NCBI GenBank assembly: GCA_942493375.1
Contig: OW818698.1
Span: forward strand, 5,456,001 to 5,520,000
Direction of reading: 5' to 3'
From: G942493375 sp942493375
Lineage (GTDB): Bacteria; Armatimonadota; UBA5829
DNA: 64,000 nucleotides
Positions 24,951 to 32,349 of this stretch are shown piece by piece (the stretch's first letter is position 1; each line of letters begins with the position of its first letter). The position numbers and the translations under genes are program-made. The notes beneath the pieces are model-generated. The model did no database searches. It saw only the letters and a program-made list of their open reading frames with translations, and was not told where the DNA came from.

Positions 24951-24956
24951 TAGTTC

Positions 24957-25008
24957 ATCTCCACTTGCATTCGTTCACCTCCTTTAAGTGTGGAATGGGA
25001 GTGGAGAT
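24957..25008 (+). terminator. hairpin ending the aminotransferase cluster
   Basis: ATCTCCACT (24957-24965) pairs with AGTGGAGAT (25000-25008), with a second inner pairing CATTC/GAATG. AATTTC follows rather than a T-run, so termination may be weak or the structure may play another part. It lies 7 nt after the dehydrogenase stop. Confidence 0.55.
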
Positions 25009-25649
25009 AATTTCTAAACATCAAGTTCCAGGGCTACTGTTTGCCTAATCATAACCCCATCCATCCCAACACACATTGTTTCCCACTGTCTCGTCCTACT
25101 GCTGTGTCTATGCTGGCTGATCATCTCATATGAACCTCTCTATTCTTTTATACCTAAACAACAATGCTTGTCATTTACGCACTAAAAATACCTAGGTGTT
25201 TTGGTGAATGATTTTTTGGAGTATCACTGCTAACCATATGGTGCAATATTGCGCAAATATAAGAATAGATATGATATATGCGATAGACCAGTGGCAAATA
25301 GACGCAAATATTGCTAATTATAATCCAGAAGCTTATGCAAATACCCTCTCCATGTGTAAAGCAAGAGAATCTTCTACATAAATACAGTATTTCTAGTTGC
25401 GTAATATATAGTGAGAAAAAATACGAATAAACCCTAAGTATTGCTGTGGTTAATGCCAAATATACCTTATGGTAGTTATGTCTAGTGTCAGATGTAGATA
25501 TGGCTGATACTTAGTTGTTGGTCTTTGCATGTGTTCTAGAATATAGGAAGAATAAGATTTTAGGTGGATCAAGGGGGCAACGAGAATATGGCCAATATGT
25601 AACTGGCAGCTTAACTAGTGTATATGTATTAGTGATAAATATCTATAAA

Positions 25650-25719
25650 CTAGCCCGGTTTGTTCGTCAAGTGTAAATGCTTCAGATTTACACAATCAGT
25701 CATGAATAATGAGGGCCAG
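25650..25719. repeat. CTAG-flanked double-hairpin element A
   Basis: The outer arms 25650-25666 and 25703-25719 are imperfectly complementary. The inner stem GTGTAAAT (25671-25678) with ATTTACAC (25686-25693) is perfect. The conserved AATCA follows the inner stem, as in elements B (31964-32045) and C (56096-56175). The loop is shorter (7 nt) than in B and C, so this copy is the most diverged. Confidence 0.5.
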
Positions 25720-25783
25720 AGGGTAGGCCGCATTTTTGAGCAGTATTACAAGACAAGCAATATTGCCCAGCTTTCTGCGGTTA

Positions 25784-25805
25784 AAGCACCGGTATAAGCA
25801 CCGGT
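25784..25805. promoter_or_regulatory. 10-bp direct repeat before the chemoreceptor gene
   Basis: AAGCACCGGT occurs at 25784-25793 and again at 25796-25805, a 12-bp period, and each contains the palindrome ACCGGT. The repeat lies 46 nt before the start. A tandem site of this sort could be an operator; nothing similar precedes the second chemoreceptor. Confidence 0.35.
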
Positions 25806-25851
25806 TTACATAGTAGTATTAGAGCACACTTAAGCATGTGGGGGTATGAAG

Positions 25852-28800
25852 ATGCGTTTGAATTCTATTAAACTAAAACCGAGATTAATCGGAGCCTTCT
25901 TGATCGTTGCAATTATCGCAGCGATTGTTGGCGTTGTTGGTATAACCAACATGAAAAAGATCGATGCAGCAGACACAATGCTGTATGAAAAAATGACGGT
26001 TCCCATCAGTCAACTAGCTGATATGAGTACCTTGTTCCAGCGTATTAGAGTAAATATCAGAGAGACCATAATTGCAGCGGGGACTAAGGAAGCCGCTGGG
26101 TTTGCTGACCGTACTGGGACGCTGAAAAAAGACTTGGATGCTAAGAGTGAAGAGTTCAAAAAGCTAATGGTTTCCAAGGAAATGAAAGCTGCTTACGCTG
26201 AATATACTGGTTTGATGGACCAATATAATCCTGTGATAACCAAAACACTTGAACTGGCTGTCTCAGGCAAAGAGCAAGCAGCAAAAACATACATGAAGGC
26301 CAATACTCCATTGGCTAAGAAAACGCAAGACGCACTGAGTAAACTCGGTGAGATGAAAATTGAAGATGCCAAGCAGACCGCAGACGCAAATACTGTTCTA
26401 GCAAACAAGGGCACAACAACGATGATTGTCCTTATTTGTGTTGCTGTACTTTTGGCTCTTGCACTTGGGTTGATAATCGCGCTGAGCGTTGCTAAACCTA
26501 CCAGCCAGCTCATGGAAGTAGCTAACCAACTTGCTCTGGGTGAAGTTGATGTAGACCTGAAAGTCAGTGGAAAAGATGAAATTTCTGAACTGACCCGGGC
26601 TATGGCACATATGGTTGATGGTATCAAAGTAACAGTTGGTGCTGCAGAACAGATTTCCAAAGGCGATATGACTACACACGTTGAACCAAGATCCGAAAAG
26701 GACGTCCTGGCAATAGCCATGAACAACGTTGTGGAGTCCATAAGGGGTCTAGTCGCAGAAGCTGGAATGCTGAGCAAGGCTGCCATTGATGGACGTTTGG
26801 ACACAAGAGGGAATGCAGACCAGTTCGAAGGTGGATTCAAGGAAATAGTCGTAGGAGTCAACGACACTCTTGACGCTGTCATTGGACCACTCAATGTTGC
26901 TGCTGAATACGTTGAGAGAATATCCAACGGAGACATCCCTTCCAAAATCACCGACAACTACAACGGTGACTTCAATGAGATTAAGAACAATTTAAATAAA
27001 TGTATAGACGCAGTCAACGATCTTGTGGATGATGCTGGCATGCTCTCAGTTGCAGCAGTTGAAGGAAAACTGGATACTAGAGCTGATGCCACCAAGCATG
27101 GTGGAGATTTCCGTAAAATAGTCCAGGGAGTCAATGATTGCCTTGACTCAGTTATCGGACCACTCAATGTTGCTGCTGAATATGTAGAGAGAATCTCCAA
27201 TGGAGACGTACCTGCGAAGATTACTGACAACTACAATGGTGATTTCAACGAGATCAAGAATAACCTGAATAAATGCATAGATGCAGTTAACGCTCTTGTA
27301 GCTGATGCATCATTGCTCTCTGAGGCAGCTGTTGAGGGTAGACTCGATACCAGAGCAGATGCATCCAAACATCAGGGAGACTTCGCGAGAATCGTCAATG
27401 GAGTCAATGATTGTCTGGATTCTGTTATTGGTCCACTCAATGTTGCAGCCGAATATGTTGAGAGAATCTCTAATGGAGACATCCCGTCCAAAATCACCGA
27501 CAACTACAACGGCGACTTCAACGAGATCAAGAACAACCTGAATAAGTGTATCGATGCAGTCAACGCTCTAGTGAAAGATGCCGGTATGCTCGCTGTTGCA
27601 GCAGTTGAAGGCAGACTGGATACCAGAGCTGATGCTAGCAAACACGGTGGAGACTTCGCCAAGATTGTTAGTGGAGTCAACGATTGCCTTGATTCCGTTA
27701 TAGGACCACTCAACGTAGCTGCCGAATATGTAGAGAGAATCTCAACAGGTGATATACCACCAATTATTACGGACAACTACAATGGAGATTTCAACGAGAT
27801 CAAGAACAACCTGAACAAGACCGTCAAGATGATGAATGATCTGCTCTCAGAGACAGGCAAGATTATCAAAGCAGCTGCGGATGGCGAACTTGATACCAGA
27901 GCCGATGCCAGTTTGTTCCAGGGTGGATGGAATCAGCTTGTATCCGGAGTTAATGACACCATCACAAACATCGTCAATCCTCTGAACGTCACTGCTGACT
28001 ATGTGGACAAAGTCTCCAAGGGAATAATCCCGCCAGCGATCACCACAGAATACAAGGGTCAGTACAACGTGATCAAGGGTAACCTGAACACGATGGTCAA
28101 GATGATGAGCGAACTGCTTGCCGAAACCGATAAGATCGTCAAAGCAGCAGCTGATGGCCTTCTTGATACCAGAGCAAATGCAAATCTGTTCGAGGGTGGA
28201 TGGAACCAGTTAGTATCCGGCGTCAATGACACCATCACAAACATCGTCAATCCTCTGAACGTCACTGCTGACTATGTGGACAAGGTCTCCAAGGGTATAA
28301 TCCCACCAGAGATCACCACAGAATACAAAGGTCAGTATAACATCATCAAGGGCAACCTGAACACCATGGTCAAGATGATGAGCGAACTGCTTGCTGAAAC
28401 AGACAAGATCGTAAAAGCAGCAGCCGATGGCCAACTAGACACCAGAGCAAACGCAAGTCTGTTCGAAGGTGGATGGAACCAGTTAGTTTCCGGCGTCAAT
28501 GACACCATTACGAACATTGTCAATCCATTGAATGTCACTGCTGACTATGTGGACAAGGTCTCCAAGGGTATAATCCCACCAGAGATCACCACAGAATACA
28601 AAGGTCAGTATAACATCATCAAGGGCAACCTGAACACCATGGTCAAGATGATGAGCGAACTACTTGCTGAAACAGACAAAATCGTTAAGGCAGCAGCAGA
28701 TGGTCAGCTTGACACCAGAGCAAATGCAAGTCTGTTCGAGGGTGGATGGAACCAGTTAGTTTCCGGCGTCAATGACACCATTACGAACATTGTCAATCCA

Positions 28801-31287
28801 TTGAATGTCACTGCTGACTATGTGGACAAGGTCTCCAAGGGTATAATCCCACCAGCGATCACCACTGAATACAAAGGCCAGTACAATGTGATCAAGGGCA
28901 ACCTGAACACAATGGTCAAGATGATGAGCGATCTGCTTGCTGAAACAGACAAGATTGTTACAGCCGCCGCAGAGGGCCAGCTTGATACCAGAGCAAATGC
29001 AAGTCTGTTCGAGGGTGGATGGAACCAACTCGTTTCCGGAATCAACGACACCATAAGTAATATAGTTGGACCTTTGAATGTATCCGCTGAATACGTTGAG
29101 AGAATATCCAATGGAGACATTCCTAACAAAATAACTGATAATTATAATGGTGACTTCAACGAGATCAAAAATAACCTGAATAAATGTATAGATGCAGTAA
29201 ATGCTCTTGTAGCAGATGCTTCTATGTTATCGGAAGCCGCCGTCGAGGGCAAACTCGACACCAGAGCCGACGCAAGCAAGCATGGTGGTGATTTCCGTAA
29301 GATCGTTCAGGGAGTTAACGAGACTCTCGACTCAGTCATCGGACCACTCAATGTTGCTGCTGAATATGTCGAGAGAATCTCCAATGGAGACATCCCGTCT
29401 AAGATCACCGATAACTACAATGGTGACTTCAATGAGATCAAGAACAACCTGAACAAGTGTATTGATGCTGTTAATGCTCTTGTTGGTGATGCCGGAATGC
29501 TGGCAAAGGCAGCCGTAGAAGGCAAACTGGACACCAGAGCCGACGCAAGCAAGCACGGCGGTGATTTCCAGAAGATTGTCCAGGGAGTTAATGAGACCTT
29601 GGATTCCGTCATAGGGCCGCTCAATGTCGCTGCAGAATACGTAGAAAGAATCTCCAATGGAGACATCCCGTCGAAGATCACTGACAAGTATAATGGTGAC
29701 TTCAATGAGATCAAGAATAACCTGAACAAATGCATAGACGCAGTCAATGCTCTTGTAGCTGATGCTAATATGCTGGCTGTCGCAGCGGTTGAAGGAAGAC
29801 TGGATACCAGAGCTGATGCAAGCAAACACGGTGGAGACTTCGGCAAGATCGTTAGCGGAGTCAATGATTGTCTCGATTCAGTCATAGGACCACTCAACGT
29901 TGCTGCTGAATACGTCGAGAGAATCTCCAATGGAGACATCCCGTCGAAGATCACTGATAACTACAATGGTGACTTCAATGAGATCAAAAACAACCTGAAT
30001 AAGTGTATAGAAGCAGTCAATGCTCTTGTCAGTGATGCAGGAATGCTCGCTAAAGCGGCTGTAGCTGGAAAGTTGGAAACTAGAGCTGATGCTAGCAAGC
30101 ACGGTGGAGACTTCGGAAAGATAGTAACCGGAGTTAATGAGACTCTTGATGCCGTTATCGGACCACTCAATGTAGCTGCAGAATACGTAGACATGATTGG
30201 CAAGGGTATGGTCCCTGAAGAGATCACAGATAACTACAATGGCGATTTCAACACCATCAAGAAGAACCTGAATGCTACAGTCCGTGGGATACGCGATCAG
30301 GTGGGTGTTGCACAAGCCATTGCAAATGGTGATCTGACTGTTAAGACGAAACTGAGGTCAGATGAAGACCAGATGGCTATCAACCTCAATTCAATGGTTG
30401 AAAACCTGACAAAGACTATAGGTGAAGTTGTCACCGTAGCAAGATCAGTCGCTTCGGGCAGTGGTCAAGTCAATGCATCGGCACAGTCTCTGGCACAGGG
30501 TGCCACAGAGCAGGCTTCCAGTATCGAAGAGGTTTCGGCCTCGATGGAAGAGATGAACAGCACTGTCAAACAGAATGCTGACAATGCCCAGCAGACAACT
30601 GCAATCGCTGTTAAGTCAGCCACAGATGGTCAAGAGGGTGGACGTGCAGTAGCTGAGACAGTTAGTGCTATGCAGAGTATCGCCGAGAAGATCAACATAA
30701 TCGAAGAGATTGCCCGGCAGACCAATATGCTGGCTTTGAATGCTGCTATAGAAGCAGCCAGAGCTGGTGAACATGGAAAGGGATTTGCTGTTGTCGCCGC
30801 TGAAGTCCGCAAGCTTGCAGAACGAAGCCAGTCAGCAGCAAAAGAGATAGGAACTGTGTCTACTTCCAGCGTTGAAGTAGCTCAGAATGCAGGAAAGATA
30901 CTGCAGGAAATAGTTCCTGGAATCCAGAAGACTGCTGATCTTGTGCAGGAAATCAATGCTTCATCGGCCGAACAGTCCAGCGGTATTGATCAGGTAACAA
31001 AAGCAGTCTCACAACTTGATCAAGTAATTCAGGGGACAAGTGCTGCGACAGAAGAGCTGTCAGCAACTGCCCATGAGTTGAGTGATCAAGCGCAACAGTT
31101 GCTGGATAGCACTGAATTCTTCAAAATGGAAGTTACCCAAGCTTCGAAGTCGTCAAAGAAGGTAAGTGCACCTCGTCCGACTCCGATTAAAGCAACTTCC
31201 AGTCCGAAGAAGAGTGCAGGAGCAGCTATATCTCTAGATGATAGTATGCTCGCTGATGACTCGGATTTCGAGAGAACAGCAGCATAA
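25852..31287 (+). CDS. giant methyl-accepting chemotaxis protein with poly-HAMP array
   Basis: About 1811 residues, two to three times the usual size. Order: TM1 (about 12-32), periplasmic four-helix sensor (33-185), TM2 (about 190-212), then HAMP domains. By my count there are about 29: three before residue 342, twelve tandem 91-residue units (343-1434) each holding two HAMP-like halves, and two after. The methyl-accepting signalling hairpin (about 1530-1760) has the tip EEIARQTNMLALNAAIEAAR that binds CheA and CheW. A Pro/Lys/Ser-rich tail ends DSDFERTAA. ATG 25852 is 7 nt after a run of G; ATG 25846 directly follows it and is less likely. CheW is the next gene. It should sense a periplasmic ligand and steer motility or another CheA-driven output. 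Confidence 0.95.
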   Translation: MRLNSIKLKPRLIGAFLIVAIIAAIVGVVGITNMKKIDAADTMLYEKMTVPISQLADMSTLFQRIRVNIRETIIAAGTKEAAGFADRTGTLKKDLDAKSEEFKKLMVSKEMKAAYAEYTGLMDQYNPVITKTLELAVSGKEQAAKTYMKANTPLAKKTQDALSKLGEMKIEDAKQTADANTVLANKGTTTMIVLICVAVLLALALGLIIALSVAKPTSQLMEVANQLALGEVDVDLKVSGKDEISELTRAMAHMVDGIKVTVGAAEQISKGDMTTHVEPRSEKDVLAIAMNNVVESIRGLVAEAGMLSKAAIDGRLDTRGNADQFEGGFKEIVVGVNDTLDAVIGPLNVAAEYVERISNGDIPSKITDNYNGDFNEIKNNLNKCIDAVNDLVDDAGMLSVAAVEGKLDTRADATKHGGDFRKIVQGVNDCLDSVIGPLNVAAEYVERISNGDVPAKITDNYNGDFNEIKNNLNKCIDAVNALVADASLLSEAAVEGRLDTRADASKHQGDFARIVNGVNDCLDSVIGPLNVAAEYVERISNGDIPSKITDNYNGDFNEIKNNLNKCIDAVNALVKDAGMLAVAAVEGRLDTRADASKHGGDFAKIVSGVNDCLDSVIGPLNVAAEYVERISTGDIPPIITDNYNGDFNEIKNNLNKTVKMMNDLLSETGKIIKAAADGELDTRADASLFQGGWNQLVSGVNDTITNIVNPLNVTADYVDKVSKGIIPPAITTEYKGQYNVIKGNLNTMVKMMSELLAETDKIVKAAADGLLDTRANANLFEGGWNQLVSGVNDTITNIVNPLNVTADYVDKVSKGIIPPEITTEYKGQYNIIKGNLNTMVKMMSELLAETDKIVKAAADGQLDTRANASLFEGGWNQLVSGVNDTITNIVNPLNVTADYVDKVSKGIIPPEITTEYKGQYNIIKGNLNTMVKMMSELLAETDKIVKAAADGQLDTRANASLFEGGWNQLVSGVNDTITNIVNPLNVTADYVDKVSKGIIPPAITTEYKGQYNVIKGNLNTMVKMMSDLLAETDKIVTAAAEGQLDTRANASLFEGGWNQLVSGINDTISNIVGPLNVSAEYVERISNGDIPNKITDNYNGDFNEIKNNLNKCIDAVNALVADASMLSEAAVEGKLDTRADASKHGGDFRKIVQGVNETLDSVIGPLNVAAEYVERISNGDIPSKITDNYNGDFNEIKNNLNKCIDAVNALVGDAGMLAKAAVEGKLDTRADASKHGGDFQKIVQGVNETLDSVIGPLNVAAEYVERISNGDIPSKITDKYNGDFNEIKNNLNKCIDAVNALVADANMLAVAAVEGRLDTRADASKHGGDFGKIVSGVNDCLDSVIGPLNVAAEYVERISNGDIPSKITDNYNGDFNEIKNNLNKCIEAVNALVSDAGMLAKAAVAGKLETRADASKHGGDFGKIVTGVNETLDAVIGPLNVAAEYVDMIGKGMVPEEITDNYNGDFNTIKKNLNATVRGIRDQVGVAQAIANGDLTVKTKLRSDEDQMAINLNSMVENLTKTIGEVVTVARSVASGSGQVNASAQSLAQGATEQASSIEEVSASMEEMNSTVKQNADNAQQTTAIAVKSATDGQEGGRAVAETVSAMQSIAEKINIIEEIARQTNMLALNAAIEAARAGEHGKGFAVVAAEVRKLAERSQSAAKEIGTVSTSSVEVAQNAGKILQEIVPGIQKTADLVQEINASSAEQSSGIDQVTKAVSQLDQVIQGTSAATEELSATAHELSDQAQQLLDSTEFFKMEVTQASKSSKKVSAPRPTPIKATSSPKKSAGAAISLDDSMLADDSDFERTAA
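26878..30153 (+). repeat. twelve in-frame 273-bp tandem repeats (HAMP pairs)
   Basis: Units start every 273 bp exactly, from the VIGPLN codon at 26878; the thirteenth start is at 30154, so (30154-26878)/273 = 12. Units 1-3 and 9-12 are type A (GPLNVAAEYVERIS, ADASKHGGDF), units 5-8 are type B (NPLNVTADYVDKVS, FEGGWNQL), and unit 4 is an A/B hybrid. Units 6 and 7 encode identical proteins and share a perfect DNA stretch well over 100 bp long, pointing to recent duplication or gene conversion. Confidence 0.95.
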
Positions 31288-31301
31288 ACTGACATAGAAG
31301 A

Positions 31302-31333
31302 AGCCCGTACTGTCCACACGGATGGTACGGGCT
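31302..31333 (+). promoter_or_regulatory. hairpin between chemoreceptor and cheW
   Basis: AGCCCGTAC (31302-31310) pairs with GTACGGGCT (31325-31333); the loop has inner TCC/GGA pairing. No T-run follows, so it is probably an attenuator or an RNA-stabilising processing site that sets the ratio of receptor to CheW rather than a full terminator. Confidence 0.5.
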
Positions 31334-31353
31334 ACTCCATACGGAGGAGACAA

Positions 31354-31854
31354 ATGAACGAGAATCTTGATCTCGCAACTAATCAATACTTAACTTTCAA
31401 TCTGGATGATGGGCACTATGCAATCGGTATTTCCGAAGTGCGCGAAGTACTCGACTTCACACACGTCACCAAAGTCCCCAGAACTCCGGATTTTATGCGG
31501 GGAGTGATAAACCTGAGGGGCACAGTGGTCCCTGTTGTGGACTTGCGTTTGCAGCTTGGTATGACGGCAGGTACCAAAACAGTCGATACTTGCATAGTAA
31601 TAGTAGAAATCGACCTGGAAGAAGACACCCTTGTTATAGGGCTGTTGGCAGATTCCGTTCAGGAAGTAGTTGATATCGACCACGCAAACGTTGAACCACC
31701 ACCCACAATGGGATCACACATGAACCTGGAGTTCATAAAAGGTATCGGGAAACAGGATGATAAATTCGTCATCATCCTTGAGATCGATAAGATCCTGTCA
31801 CGGGGTGACATTAACAGTATGCAGTCTGCAGTAAGCAAAGATATAGCAGCCTGA
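31354..31854 (+). CDS. cheW: chemotaxis coupling protein CheW
   Basis: 166 residues with the two-barrel CheW SH3-like fold: QYLTFNLDDGHYAIGISEVREVLDF, then the motif VINLRGTVVPVVDLR (about 49-64), which is the classic receptor- and CheA-binding region with its conserved Arg, and a second half ending near GIGKQDDKFVIILEIDKIL. It bridges chemoreceptors to CheA. GGAGGAG precedes the ATG by 5 nt. It sits between two receptors, but cheA, cheY, cheR and cheB are absent from the window, so those partners must be elsewhere. Confidence 0.96.
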   Translation: MNENLDLATNQYLTFNLDDGHYAIGISEVREVLDFTHVTKVPRTPDFMRGVINLRGTVVPVVDLRLQLGMTAGTKTVDTCIVIVEIDLEEDTLVIGLLADSVQEVVDIDHANVEPPPTMGSHMNLEFIKGIGKQDDKFVIILEIDKILSRGDINSMQSAVSKDIAA

Positions 31855-31860
31855 TGTGAA

Positions 31861-31889
31861 AGCAGGATGAGTTCTGAACTCATCCTGCT
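31861..31889 (+). terminator. terminator after cheW
   Basis: AGCAGGATGAGTT (31861-31873) and AACTCATCCTGCT (31877-31889) form a 13-bp perfect stem with a 3-nt loop, followed by TTCAATTTAA. The tail is only moderately T-rich, but the stem is strong. Confidence 0.75.
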
Positions 31890-31963
31890 TTCAATTTAAC
31901 ACACCCAAACCATTGATCATACCTAATTATTTAGCAACCCCTGAAACTACCCCGCAAAGACAG

Positions 31964-32045
31964 CTAGTCCGCTTTATTCACCAAGCTTCGCTTTTGGCTG
32001 GCAGTAAAGACAAAAGCTTAGTCAATCATGAATAAAGCGGGCTAG
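31964..32045. repeat. CTAG-flanked double-hairpin element B
   Basis: Outer arms CTAGTCCGCTTTATTCA (31964-31980) and 32029-32045 pair over 17 bp with one G-T wobble. The inner stem GCTTTTG (31990-31996) with CAAAAGC (32011-32017) encloses the 14-nt loop GCTGGCAGTAAAGA. Element C has a different inner stem but an equal-length loop sharing GGCAGTA, and both have AATCA after the inner stem. Confidence 0.7.
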
Positions 32046-32349
32046 TGCAATAAAGTCTGCTGCACGACTCAGCAACATAAGCAATAACGCGTATACAATA
32101 TAGTTAAGCTGCAAAAAATTTAGAAACTAGTCAAAAATGCCCTAAAACTACTCTATGTAATACCCGAATATATACTAGGCATACAACCGTAATGCGCAGC
32201 CTATATTTGTGTATTAGAGAACCGCAGATACGTGAACAGTACGTAAGTAGTGTTTGCGATTTTTCGTTATTACGCTGAATATAATGATCTGCTAATCCGT
32301 TCAAATCAATACAGTACACACTCTAGATATTACAGGAGTATACAAAACA

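Larger units (their letters stand above)
25009..25851. other. 843-bp AT-rich region upstream of the large chemoreceptor
   Basis: No convincing gene; a 94-codon minus-strand frame at 25175-25459 is rich in Ile, Tyr and Cys and has no ribosome site. The region contains the double-hairpin element at 25650-25719 and a 10-bp direct repeat at 25784-25805, described separately. It presumably carries the promoter and untranslated leader of the receptor operon, but I cannot place a sigma70 or sigma28 promoter with confidence. Confidence 0.5.
31855..32349. other. 495-bp region between cheW and second chemoreceptor
   Basis: It contains the cheW terminator (31861-31889) and double-hairpin element B (31964-32045). 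The remaining 300 bp before the receptor are AT-rich without a credible ORF or an unambiguous promoter. The second receptor therefore probably has its own promoter here. Confidence 0.5.

Noticed and set aside
25175..25459. 94-codon minus-strand frame before the giant chemoreceptor
   Set aside because: No ribosome site, skewed Ile/Tyr/Cys composition and no recognisable domain; probably AT-rich non-coding DNA.
27305..30315. Numerous antisense and out-of-frame ORFs within the HAMP array
   Set aside because: They are repeated shadows of the tandem repeat in other frames, all with the same 273-bp periodicity.
25650..32045. Double-hairpin elements as integron attC sites
   Set aside because: They lack the RYYYAAC and GTTRRRY core sites and no integrase is present.
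32290..32320. GTTCAAATC-like stretch as a tRNA T-arm
   Set aside because: No acceptor or anticodon arms could be folded around it.
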